NCBI GenBank assembly: GCA_027924585.1
Contig: BSBM01000600.1
Location: 15,311,001-15,375,000, forward strand
DNA: 64,000 nucleotides
Origin: Larix kaempferi
Lineage: Eukaryota > Streptophyta > Pinopsida > Pinales > Pinaceae
Reading direction: 5' to 3'
A program made the translations under genes and the position numbers. The notes beneath the pieces were generated by a model. It ran no database searches, was not told the DNA's origin, and saw only the letters and a program-made list of their open reading frames with translations. Positions 44,441-55,643 of this stretch are shown in pieces (the stretch's first letter is position 1; each line of letters opens with the position of its first letter).

Positions 44441-45079
44441 GTTAGTACCTTTGCAGACCTCATAAGATCAATTGCGGTATGTCCTTTGCATTGAGAAAAA
44501 GGATTAATCCATCACTATGTTCTTTTATCCTAGCCATGACAGGATTCTCAGACTAACCACGGCCAGAGCCGACTCATGCTCACACCCAACTAGGTGTCCT
44601 GAAGCCCTTGTTGTGAACATAAAAGGCTCTAGATTTTTAGGCGCTCGCTACCTAGATGTTAAGAGAACCTGCAGCATACCTCTGCCTATCATAGAAGCCA
44701 CTGGCTTGGTAAATCCAAAACCGACCCTGCCCACCCTTACACAAAAGATATAAGTATTTATACACGATTGTGGAATTTTATGCCTTTCTGCGTCATGGAA
44801 CTGATTATTATCATGTTTTCTCATGCCATAAAACGTAGTATACTCAGAGCTACTTTGTGTGCATTGCTTTCATATTACATAGTTACAATATCAACCTACG
44901 GAAGTAACCAAATTAAAATTTTTTCACAGGATTATGAAATAACATGTTTTGAAATGGTGAAACAAGCAGAAATTAGAAGGTTTTAGTTGGCATGTGAATC
45001 TTATCATTATGAATAGGATGCTAGTTTGGGTTGCTGACGCTGCGTTGTATATTCTTATTCATGTCTTATTATTGAACAG
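44441..45079 (+). other. Leader intron of the LTR unit in LTR D
   Basis: Donor CTTCACAG|GTTAGTACC; acceptor CTTATTATTGAACAG|G, a good plant acceptor. The 639-bp intron ends 11 nt before the ORF start, as in the other copies. Confidence 0.68.
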
Positions 45080-45090
45080 GATTTTAAAAA

Positions 45091-48000
45091 ATGGCCAAAG
45101 GTGGCAAGAGAAAGTCAAAGGCAACTGACGAAAGCACAAGAGTAGAAACTACATTCCAGGATACCAAGTGCACCGCAGGCGTGCCCCCAGAAGTAAACTG
45201 GGGAGATGTATACCATATGATAAGAGATCAGGACTTCCTTGAAGTTCTTCTTGAGGAAGAATATTTATATCAGAACATTAGAAACTCTTGTATATCCAAG
45301 GCTTCCACACGTCCAGAGCTCTTCCCATGCTCGGAAGTAATTGGATGTATTTTGCAGCATGCGAACACCGAGACAAGAGTTATAGCAGACAACAAAGGAA
45401 AAGATTTTGCCTCATTTCACCCATCCTATATATCAATGGCTTACAAGTTTCCCAAATCCCAGCAACAGCTTGATGATGCATGGTTGGAAGAGATCCAAAT
45501 GGATAATCTAGAGATGGCTAGGAAGCTGTTAATTTCAGGCAAACAAATCAGAAAAAAAGGATAGTGAGGAGACGAGGTTCAGAATCTGAGGCCCCTTTCA
45601 GACTGATCGCTCTCATGTTGAGAAGAATCTTCAGAAGACCCGATGGGCGATGTTCATGCTACAATGGGTTCCCATCATCCTCTATGTAGCTTTCAAAGGG
45701 ACAATTTTCAACTGGGTTGATATTCTCTCAGATAGCCTGTCATTAGCTATAATGGCTGCACGAGAAGGGTTAGTGGAGAGGAAGGCAGAATGTTATATGG
45801 CATCTTACTTGATAGATTGTATTGTGGCGAAATGCCCCTTTCCCAAGTTGGTATGCATATGGAACTCGACGGATATCTCAATGTTCATCACCTACAAAAT
45901 CTTTTGGGCTCAAAATTACAAAAGGTATTACAAACTCATTTGTGAGGAGTTTATCATTCCCCTATATGAATTAATGTTTAATGAAGAACCCAATTGCCTA
46001 TCTGAGAACGCCATGGAAGTTTTGGAGAAATATGGTGATTTCTATTTTTCGCTAGAAGGTACCTACATAAGAATGTACAGAGGCTCCAAAACCCCGTATA
46101 TCCTACCTAGGTATGCTATGGATTATATAGTCCACAAGGAGGTAGTAAGACAGGTATTCATTGATGGAATTGGTACCTTGTATAATGCCAAGAAGGCTTC
46201 CTTCTCGCCTTTACCAGTTTATGTCGAGGCCTACAAATTTTCAAAAATCACGACGGCAAAAGATTTTGTCGCAGAGTTGAAAAGCTTTCATTTTGGGGAA
46301 AGGATTTTTCAGGGAAATGATCAACAAGGCAAAGTTGCACAACATTGCAAAGAAATATCCACTCCCTTTGAATATGCTAAGTATTATGATCAAGATGAGG
46401 AAGTATATAGAGGGGTTAGAAATATGACTGAGCTACGGATTTGTCAACTTGGAAAAGGAGGAGCCAGCTCGAGCTCTAATGTTGTGGAGAAAATAGATCA
46501 GCAGCGAGAAAAGGGTACCTTGGGGACTGCTGAGTCTCTCTCGAAAGAAGAACAAAGGCTCTAGGAACAAGCCAAGAAAATCCAAGAGGAAGCTGAGAAA
46601 AGAATCAACACGGAAAAAGAGGATAAACTCCAAGAAGAAGAGACTTTAAGAGCCCAAGCAGCTGAAGCTGAAGCAAAGAGGATTCAAGAAGAAGAGAGGA
46701 TCAGATTGGAAAGAAATGCGAAGCAGGAAGAATATGACACACTAAGAAGGGAGCAGGAGGAAGAGGCACAAAGAAAAGAAGAAGAAGAAAAGAAATCCAA
46801 AGAGGATGCTGACCCCAAAATCCCAAGCATACAAGACGTGGATATGAATCCCCCCATAAGAAACCTTCCACTTGTCCCGTTTACACCATCCAAGAATAGC
46901 AAGGTGTCCCAATGGGAGAAGTTCAATTATAACAAAAAGAGGAAATCCATTGTTAAAGAAATGGTGACTAGGATGAAGAGGCCTTTTCAACCAGATATCG
47001 TCACCATGCATGAAACCACAGTCATGCAAGGTACCCAGCATGACCCCCAACTCATGGCATCTATTTCTGTGTCCGCTGTTCTAGCAACTGCTGACAATGT
47101 CAACATATTAACAGACAAGTTTGAATCAGAGAAGGATAGAGCCAACCATCTGTAGGAAGCTTTGGTCAAAGAACAAAATTATTCAAATTTAATGGTTGAA
47201 AAGTGTGACACCCTTGTCTCAGAAAAGGAAGAACTCAATAGAATATTTCGGCATCTAGAAGCTGAAAAGAGAGCTTTAGTGATACAAATGAGAACCCTAG
47301 AGACAGAGAAGAGAAACCTTGAAAGCCGTAACCTACAGTTGGAATCCAAAAAGTTTGATACTGCTCAAGAAATCAATGACTTAAAGGATAACATTGAGAA
47401 GCTGGAAGAAAAGGAAGAACTGCTAGAACAACAATTAGAACTTGCAACCAACAAGGTTGGTGACTTGGGTCCCTTTCATGAGCAAGCTTGTGAAATTATG
47501 AGGAAGACATACGATATCCAAGGACTCATGACGGAGGAGGTTTGCAAGTTAAAGCATGTGGTGGCCAGAATCAAAGTAATAAATGCTGAAGCCACTAGGC
47601 ATAGAAAAAAATATGCATGCATTAGTGAAGACATTCAGAGGAAAATGGAATGGAGAGAAGGAAGGTCAGGATTCCCGGAAAGAATCCCTCTCAAGTCTAT
47701 CTCTAGTTTCAAAGCAGATATTCGCCTCTTGGGGTTTTGCCAGAATTATGGAGTAAAGTTGAACGAAGTGGCCTTGGCTACACTTGAACAGTGTGGGAAT
47801 TTGTATTTGAAAATATGAACCACCCATGAAGAGTGCCAAGTGAAAATTCCTCAAACTATAGAGGAGTTCCCAGACAAAGCCCAACGTTTGTCTGATCTAA
47901 AGGATGGGTTGAATGCTGAAATAGATTATGTAAAGAAGATAGATGTTCTGACCATCGAGGATCTTCATGATTGGATTGTCCAGGCTACAATTCGCACACA

Positions 48001-48184
48001 TCTCCTAAGTGAAAGTCTCCAAGCTACAATGATGGAAGTCACTAATATTGAAGAAGAATTGGCCAAACATGAGGTTTCACTAAAAACCATGCTCCCCCTT
48101 GATGCAAAGAATATCATAAAAGAGACCAGTATTTGGGTCAAGCATATAGCAGAAGCTCCTCAAGTATCAGTAAGAGAAACATAA
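45091..48184 (+). pseudogene. LTR-encoded ORF of LTR D (broken)
   Basis: Homologue of the intact protein in B. Start MAKGGKRKSKA at 45,091. First segment to 45,564, then indels near 45,560-45,650. From 45,650 to 48,184 it is one frame with stops at about 46,562, 47,153 and 47,816. Conserved blocks: VNWGDVYHMIRDQDF, LFPCSEVIGCIL, SYLIDCIVAKCPFPK, the coiled coil (about 46,560-46,800), LPLVPFTPS...KKRKS, the second coil, GDLGPFHEQACEIM, and KKIDVLTIEDLHDW. The shared gene structure argues for past selection on this protein. Confidence 0.87.
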
Positions 48185-49178
48185 GGGTCAACTTCAATAG
48201 GATTACCAGTAGCACTAGAAGTGCAAGCCCCAACAAGAGTGCCGGCTGTGACAGAAGTGCACGAATCAGCAAAGGACGTCAGCTCATAAATGACATGTCT
48301 TTTTATTTTTCAATTTACAGCCGTCATATATTCTAATTATTAAAGTGATATTTGAACCTGCCACGTTCATTTCATTTTTGTAATATTTTTGGGTTTTTTG
48401 GTTGTAATTTAGACACTACAAGACAAATTGAAGGAATCTGAATAGTTAGGGTACATGTGGCAGCTCCTAGCACATTTTGTAAAGCTATATATAGCTGATT
48501 AGAAGGGAATAGAGAGGAATTTTTGCAGGTTAAATAATTTCTTCTTGTGTATATGAACTACTTTAGCTACATGAATTGAGAAACAATTTGGACCTGTGGA
48601 AGCTGGTGCATTGTTTTGATTTGAGTTTGTGATGAATATTTGCCGAACTATTTCGATAGTTTCTATTTACATTCAGTGAGATCTTTCCTGGCTTATGTGA
48701 ATTAATTCTCTGCTGTGAAGGATTCTACTTCTTAGCAAAATTTCTATACATTATGAGTGATGGAATGTTTTAATATAATCAAAGCTATCTTTGATATCAT
48801 CTATATTTTGTTGAAAATGCTTTTATGGGATTTAATGGTTATATGTTTTGACTAGTAAAGGTTACTTTCAGTTTATTACTCATAATTTTAAGTGTTGCTC
48901 CTTGCAGGGATATGTTAATTTAGTTTTATTTAGCTTAAAACAGATTCGTTTAACGAATGCATTTAGGCTAGGGCACATGCATATCATATTAAATACAAAA
49001 TATATAAACGGTGGATCGAGCCGTAACCGGTAAAATAAACAAATCTTTAAACCTCACACGGTAGCCGGAAACGTTAACCGAATGGATTCCCCACACCAAA
49101 CGGTGAGCGATTTGATTGGGATTGTTTACTGGGGAGAATCCCTGACTGATTGATGCTATGATTTTTGAGGCATCAACA
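48185..49178 (+). other. Downstream part of LTR D (P2, R-U5)
   Basis: No gene. It carries TATA P2, an AT-rich leader and the conserved LTR end (GTGGATCGAGCC, GTAACCGGT, CACCAAACGG, GGGGAGAATCCC). Confidence 0.7.
48485..48494 (+). promoter_or_regulatory. TATA box P2 of LTR D
   Basis: CTATATATAG lies about 300 bp after the LTR ORF stop and about 690 bp before the LTR end, matching P2 in A and B. It probably starts the genomic RNA that runs into gag at 49,211. Confidence 0.65.
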
Positions 49179-49180
49179 AT

Positions 49181-49200
49181 TTTTGGCGCTAGAAGGAGGG
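49181..49200 (+). promoter_or_regulatory. Primer binding site of element D
   Basis: TTTTGGCGCTAGAAGGAGGG, two bases past the LTR end; identical to the site in element A. Confidence 0.77.
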
Positions 49201-49210
49201 CCAGTAGTGC

Positions 49211-50695
49211 ATGGCTAGCAGAAAAGATCCCTTTGTTAGTAAAAATTCCATTGAAGACCTAACTGAAACAACTATTTCAAACATTTCCGATCTAGAATCA
49301 AGAAATCAACAAAATCCTAATTCTGAGACGGAACAACATGAAACATTGTATGCTATCCCTTTTAAGGAAGTAAACCATTTCATAAGACATACTCGCTCCT
49401 ACGTTAGAACCCTTGGCGGACTAACTACTGTTCCCTTGTCACCTAGAATCAGAGCTCCTCAAAAAAACCATCAGTGTACAAGGGATTCCATTCTAGTTCA
49501 AAGCCTTGATTAATTACTGGATTTATCTCTAGAAGAGATTACTGAACCATTCGACGAGGTCAAGCCCGATACTCCCACAAATCAAGAACAACCACACACT
49601 CCAAGGCATACTCCTCATAACTCACCGCCGCACACACCACCACATTCTCCACCAAGAGTCATGGCAGTGCCCGCATGGAGAGAAAGGGGAGCATTAAATG
49701 TAGTTGGACCGTTCCATGATTTGCCCAAGAATCCAGAAAAGGTTTTACCCAAGTATGATCCGGGCAAAGGAATTTCCGCTGAAGACCACCTTAAAAGTTT
49801 TTACTTAGCTCTAAATCTTCTTAATGTGGAACATGAAGACGTAGTTTTCCATTTATTCCCATATACTTTTGAACCCAAGGTATCTTCCTGGTGCTTTAGT
49901 CTGCAAGCTAACTCAATAGCAAGTTGGGAGGATTTTGAGAAATGTTTCCTAAAAAAGTATGGAAATCAGAAAACTGTAGCTACCCTCATGAAAGAGTTAC
50001 TATCCATGAGAATGGAGAAGAAAGAAAAGGTTCAGGAGTTTAACCAAAGATTCACAACGTTGCTAAATAATTTTAGTGATGCAACAAAATCAGCTGAAGA
50101 GTGCTTAGTAGAATACTATACAACGGCCCTTTGTTCCCGTTTAGCAATGTTTGTCAAAAGAGGTAAAAAGACCACTCTCATAGAGAACTTTGAAGAAGCC
50201 AAGAAGGTGGAGGAAGAAGCCGACAGTATCACTAAACACACTCTTGATTTAGAAACAAAGCCAGTAGTTGCTAAAAATCCTTTTTTTGTTGACAAGAGAT
50301 AAAGAAGAACCCGCAAGAGATTTAGAAACTGTCATAAAAATGATGCAAAAACTCCTTAATAAAGTCATAGACCTAGAGAAAGACAAGACAACTAGTTCTT
50401 CAAGACCACCTTTCAAGCCTTTCTATAAGAAGAAAGAGGAAAGTGGACAACTGACCCCACCGGTAAACAATTCTACTGTCCTTAACCTAAACGAAATAGG
50501 CATGGATCACTTTTGCACCTTTCATCAAGAACAACATTCAGAGAAGAGCTGTCCACAATGGATTAATTCAATGAGTCTGGTAATGAATCAAATGTTGGAT
50601 GCACAAATGCCTGAACAAACAAATCTTCAACAAGAACAAATTCCTGAAAGGGAAGAATCCACTCTCGACACTACGATGATCCTTTGGGACTAGAC
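49211..50695 (+). pseudogene. gag of element D
   Basis: Start MASRKDPFVSK at 49,211, aligned with A's gag ATG. Stop near 49,511; the capsid-like block PFHDLPKNPEKVLPKYDP to NQKTVATLMKEL is open (49,661-50,302). A T-run slip near 50,280 shifts frame, and 50,268-50,693 continues with the knuckle CTFHQEQHSEKSC (C-x2-H-x3-H-x4-C). Ends MILWD followed by TAG, the same codon context as in A. Confidence 0.87.
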
Positions 50696-51824
50696 ACCTA
50701 CCCAAAGATCATTCTCCGAAGATCATATTGATGAGATACAGGCAACATCCATCAATATTACCACTAGAAGTAAAGGTCCGGTGCTTGATTAAATAGTGGA
50801 AGTGCCTAAATTTAAATCGACAAATCAACCACCAAGATGGCACATAACTGTCAGTCCACCCTAGCCAAAAACAATGCCAGCAATAACTCCCACGGTGACT
50901 AAAGAACCCAATGTAGAAATAACCAAACAATCTAAGGCTTCTTCAAACAAAACAAAAAATCAATCAAAGGTTTCACAGGAATGTAGCATGGGTTATGATA
51001 TAATCGAAGATATTAAGAAAAGAAAATAAAATGTTTCCATCTTTGATATGTGTAGTCTACCACAACAAAGAAAGAAATTAATGGAAGTTTTTGACCCACA
51101 AACCAATGATTCACCGGAAAATACTGATGAAAAACCAGAAATTAATGAAGTAAGTATAGGTGGAAAATCTAAGTCTCAAACCTTGCCTTTCCTTTTAACT
51201 TTCGAGATTTTTAATCATAATGTGCACAACTGTTTGGTAGATTTAGGTGCCAGTTCAAATGTCATGCCTCTGTCTATTTGCAAAAGGATTAATGGGCAGC
51301 CTATCCCATCCCCTGCTCAGATTATCCAGCTGGATAGAACTGTTGTTAAGGTCATTGGTGAATTGAAAGATGTACTTATTAGACTGTCATCCGACTCGAG
51401 TGTATGTCAATTTATTGATATAATGGTAGTCGATATACCTAAAGCATACGGTTTAATCTTGAGTAGGGACTGGTCCGCGAAACTAAATGGTTATTTTGCA
51501 ATAGATTGGTCTCATTTGTGGCTACCCTATCAAAATAGACAAAACCAAATCAAAATACTAAGGGAGCTACACATGAAACAAAATGTTACTCAGCTAGAAG
51601 AAAAGAACGAAGCTCTAGCTTTTTTGTCTTCAGTTTTAGGGAATTACTTCTTGGAAATCGAACCTGGGAATTACCAATCAGAAGAGGTTAGCCATATTTC
51701 ATACAAACAGTCCGATCTCCTTCAGTTTTCATGGGATGATGATATTGATTGTAACATAGTAGATTTAGTTACTAATTTAGACAGTAATGAAACTAACTTA
51801 GTTAAAGAAGAGAATATTTTCTGG
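50696..51824 (+). pseudogene. Protease region of element D
   Basis: Same frame as the second half of gag after the TAG. A linker with stops near 50,790, 50,862 and 51,027 leads to an open stretch from 51,048. The active site LVDLGASSNVMPLSI has an intact Asp, and YGLILSRDW follows. It matches the A copy closely. A linker of about 90 residues then leads to the aRNH. Confidence 0.86.
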
Positions 51825-52194
51825 ACTCTTTACTTTGATGGCTCCAAGACTCAGGAAGGATCCGGAGCCGGTTGCATTTTAATTGATCCTGATGGAAACA
51901 AACATTTTTTATCATGTAGATTAAAATTTGAGTGTACTAATAATACCGTAGAATATGAAGCTCTCATTCATGGGTTGAAGAAAGCCATTGGTCCAAGTTT
52001 TTGAAAGTATTTGGTGATTCTGAAATTGTTGTTAGGAAAATAAGAAATATGATTCATTGTCTTTCACCACATTTAAAAGGTTATCAAGCTGAAGTTTGGA
52101 ATTTAATTTCGTGTTTTGATGCTTTTAATATCAATTCTGTCCCAAGATTGCAAAACGCTGCAGCTGATCTGTTAGCTACTTCTGCTTCCAGATA
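51825..52194 (+). pseudogene. Archaeal-type RNase H of element D (all four acids present)
   Basis: D in LYFDGSKTQEGS, E in VEYEALIHGL, D in FGDSEIVVRK, D in AADLLATSAS. A frameshift after GLKKAIG (about 51,995) and another near 52,194 break the reading. It sits between protease and RT as in A. Its intact active-site pattern contrasts with the gutted gypsy RNase H downstream. Confidence 0.86.
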
Positions 52195-53990
52195 GTGCCC
52201 ACTAATAATAAATGTTCTATTGAATTAATTTTTAGGCCTTCTGTTCCGGACAACATCACAAATCTCAGAGTATTTGATGACGACAATTAGATTATCAGTT
52301 TCTTAACCAATGAAGATGCTTTTCAGGAAGCCATCATAGAAGAAGAAGAGCATGTTTCAAATCTACAAAATAAAGACACGGTGAAAGGGAACTTCATGCC
52401 CAAAGGAGTGAGAACTCTAGAGGCGCTTTTTTATTTTCAAAGCAAGTTTAGGAGACCTGTGAATTCCAAAACCCATAGCTTGGCCATGCAACACAAATTA
52501 ATAAACCTGGACACAGAAGCTGAACCAAAGTATATCAATCTTGGTAAATGTTGTACGCCGAAAGAAAGGAGAAAGTTCATTAAACTTTTCCAGCAGTACA
52601 AAGATGTGTTTGCTTGGACTTATGAGGATATAAAGACATATGATACTCGCATCATTCAAAATATAATACTGATGAAGGAGGGTGTCAAACCCTTTCAGCA
52701 ACAATTAAGAAGAATGCATCCGACACTTGAACCTCTAATTCAGAAAGAGTTACAAAAATTATTGGATGCAAAGATTATTTTTAAAGTTCGACATTCCGAA
52801 TGGGTGGCTAATTTAGTCCCCGTGAGGAAGAAATCGTGAGAAATCAGGCTATGTGTAGATTTCTGAAATTTAAACAGGGCTTCTGATAAAGACAACTATC
52901 CGGTACCCCCAATGGAACAGATATTGCAGATGGTATCAGGATCAGAACTTTTTTCCCTACTGGATGGTTTTTCTGGTTACAACCAAGTGCTAGTAGCAGA
53001 GGAATACCGACTCAAGACCACTTTTAGTACAAAGTGGGGAACCTTCGCATACCGGAGAATGCCTTTTGGCTTAATTAATGCAGGGGCTACTTTTCAGCAA
53101 GCCATGGACATTGCTTTCCGAGGACTGGGCGGTCAATGTGTAGTAGTATACTTGGATGATGTGACAGTTTTTTCGAAGAAGAGAGAAGATCGTGTTTCCC
53201 ACCTGAAACAAATCTTTGATTGCTGTAGGAAGTATGGCATATGTTTAAATCCTAAGAAAAGCGTTTTTGCTATTCTTGAGGGAAAGCTTCTCGGTCATAT
53301 CATTTCCAAGGAGGGAATCTCAATAGACCAAGAAAGGGTTCAAGCTATAAATAAGATTCCCATGCCCCATATCAAGAATTCCATGCAATCATTCATGGGC
53401 ACTATAAACTTTGTTCGAAGGTTTGTACCGGATTTCACTCAGATTGTTAAACCTTTGCAAAAAATGGTCAAGCAGAGTGTACAATTTAAATGGGATGACT
53501 TAGAGAAAGTTGCTTTTAAAGAAATCAAAGCTGCTATAGCTAAGGCACCTTCTTTAAGAAGTCCTGACTTCGATAAAGATTTCATTATGTACACGTTTGC
53601 CTCAGATAACTCTCTCGCAGCTGTGCTTACCCAAAAGGCAGAATCATGAGACGAATACCCAATCACTTTTATGAGCACTGGTCTGCAAGGCTCTGAACTA
53701 AACTATCTAGCCGTGGATAAGCAAGCATATGTAGTATTTAAAGCAGTAAAACAGTTCAGGTCATATATTTTGAAAAACAGAACTAAAGTCATAATCCCTC
53801 ATCCCGCTGTTAGATCCATTCTCATTCAAAAAGAATTGGGAGAAAGGAGAGGAAATTGGGTTACTTCTCTTCAAGAGTACGACTTAGAATTCAAGCCGTC
53901 TAATATCATCAAAGGTCAAGGCCTATGCAAGCTTCTTACTGAAAGCTCAACTGACGAAGAGCTAGATTGGAGGAATGAAGTTGAGTTGAA
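52195..53990 (+). pseudogene. Reverse transcriptase and degenerate gypsy RNase H of element D
   Basis: One frame from about 52,290. RT motifs: HSEWVANLVPVRKKS, FSLLDGFSGYNQ, FGLINAGATFQQAMD, VVYLDDVTVFSKK (near 53,145). The RNase H after it lacks the catalytic acids (YTFAS, VDKQAY, PHPAV), the same as in A. Stops near 52,837, 52,865 and 53,647. Together with A this shows the loss was ancestral, not decay of one copy. Confidence 0.88.
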
Positions 53991-54236
53991 TGTGATAGAC
54001 GTATGTCCAATTTTTACGGCTCCAGAGTCTTGGTATAGGGACCTAGTGCATTACTTACAGTCAGGTTACTTACCAGAACACTGGAGTCCGAAGCAAAGGA
54101 GAGCCCTCCGTCTTAAATTAGCAGCTTATCAGATCATTGAAGGAGTACTCTTCAGGAAGAACTATGATGGTGTTTATCTCAGGTGTTTGGACAGGGAAGA
54201 TGCTGTTAACGTAGTCAAAGAACTACACGACGGACT
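53991..54236 (+). pseudogene. Integrase N-terminus of element D, cut by element E
   Basis: VCPIFTAPESWYRDLVHYL to VVKELHDGLVG matches A up to the second zinc ligand region. At 54,237 the sequence switches to the TGTTGGCAGG start of LTR E. The rest of D's integrase should lie beyond the right edge if E is a simple insertion. Confidence 0.85.
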
Positions 54237-55047
54237 TGTTGGCAGGCGGTTCAATGAGGAAATGTCGCAGTACTGCCGATGCTGCGACACATCAAATGAG
54301 GTCGTGGAAGGGATATTTTGTGTTAAAGTATACCGCAGTTGGTGGGTTTTGGGTCACTTGGACCACATATTATCTAATATTGAGTCAGTTGTACCGCGGT
54401 ATGCAGATTTTTGGGTCATTTGGACCGAGTCAGTTAGTTATTGGGTCATTTGTCCATAGTGTCGGTTAGGAAGTCGTTAGTAAGTGGACAAACATTGTAA
54501 TGGCAGAAGCCTATAAATAGATGAGAGTTGCAAGTGTTAGATATATACATAGATAGTGATAGAGACAGAGAGACAAGCGAGGAAAGGAGATGTATGCAGA
54601 TGGAGATCTATGTTTTGCTTCTGGTATGCGACTATGACAGTAATATAATGATGGTGTTTTGGTATGATCTTTGTGAAATGCTGCAATATGTGAATGTTGT
54701 TACGATCTTTGTGCAATGTTACAATATATGAATGTTGTTATACTTTCTTGATGCAATGTCTGCTTACTGTGCTATAATGCGAAATGCTGCGATTAAGTAA
54801 TATGACGAATGTTTAAAGCTTCTGTTTAAGTACCGCAATAGAGCTACTCCTTGTAGCCACAACTTACCTCCTCCCTCGATGGAAAGATGGTTCCGTCTGC
54901 TCTTCCTGGATGCCTTGGGTGAGACCTCATCCGCTCTGCAGGTGTTGCTGGGTGGGCTCAAACCCACCAGGGCCGGTGCCCAGGGAGACTGCGGTATGTG
55001 TCGATAGTGAGGTGAACCCCTATCAACCGAGGTCACGTTGGTCAACA
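54237..55047 (+). repeat. 5' LTR of element E, 811 bp
   Basis: TGTTGGCAGG start, GGTCAACA end, TATA box CTATAAATAG at 54,511-54,520. Internal repeats: TTGGGTCA(C/T)TTG(G)ACC-like words near 54,345, 54,410 and 54,443, and a 46-bp tandem pair GATCTTTGTG...GAATGTTGTTA at about 54,665 and 54,711. No gene. Confidence 0.8.
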
Positions 55048-55049
55048 AA

Positions 55050-55069
55050 TGGTTCCGTTGCCGGGATCG
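55050..55069 (+). promoter_or_regulatory. Primer binding site of element E
   Basis: TGGTTCCGTTGCCGGGATCG lies two bases past the LTR end. It resembles the plant gypsy PBS class containing CCGTTGCCGGG. The tRNA is not assigned. Confidence 0.75.
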
Positions 55070-55099
55070 TGTGCAGAGTGAAAGGAGGACATGTTGTGG

Positions 55100-55575
55100 C
55101 ACCCGACGAAGCTGGAGATACAGAGCTAGTTTGATTAGAAATTGCAGGAGTTTGCTGAAGAAGAAAGCCGGAACACGCAACTGACAGTGGACCACTGGCT
55201 GGGAAGGTATATTCACGACGGTCCACACGAATGGTTTTTCTGTGAATTCTCGGTCATCCTATATGAGTGGTTGTCAAAGCTAACCTTCTAGAAGAGGAAT
55301 TTCCAGGGTGGTGAGCCGATGGCTTGGACCCCGGAGTTGATTAAGGAGCTGCAGGAAGTCGATAATAAGGCATCATGGGTTGTCGAAGTTTGGCTCGATA
55401 ACATCTTGGAAGGATATATCACTGATTTTGTGGTCGATATGAATAAATCCTATAGTGAAGTTGAAAGATACTTCTTCCAAGGACCAAGGGGAATATTTCT
55501 CTCATCGCTCCAACTGTCGATTAAGATGCCAATCTGCGAAAAGGGTATATTAAAGATGCACCTTGATTAGTAGAC
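55100..55575 (+). pseudogene. Short ORF in the leader of element E, unrecognised
   Basis: One frame from about 55,090 to 55,570 has three early stops, then an open 83-residue stretch (MAWTPELIKELQEVDNKA...). DHWLGRYIHDGPHEWFF precedes it in the same frame. Helical and acidic, no known domain; it may be the N-terminal part of Gag or a separate small ORF. Confidence 0.45.
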
Positions 55576-55643
55576 AGCTTGGTGGGCGGAGGCCATGGGT
55601 ACCGTGACTACTGGGGAATGAAACATGGAATGGTAAGGGGTAG

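Larger units (their letters stand above)
43518..49178 (+). repeat. LTR D, shared by D' (upstream) and D (downstream), 5.66 kb
   Basis: Begins TGTTGTTGCTGCAAC, then a C-run and A-run and GGGGCCCC; ends TTGAGGCATCAACA, followed by the PBS. It is preceded by the integrase end of one copy and followed by gag of another, so it acts as 3' LTR on one side and 5' LTR on the other. It has the family plan: U3 array, P1, intron, ORF, P2, R-U5. Confidence 0.9.
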
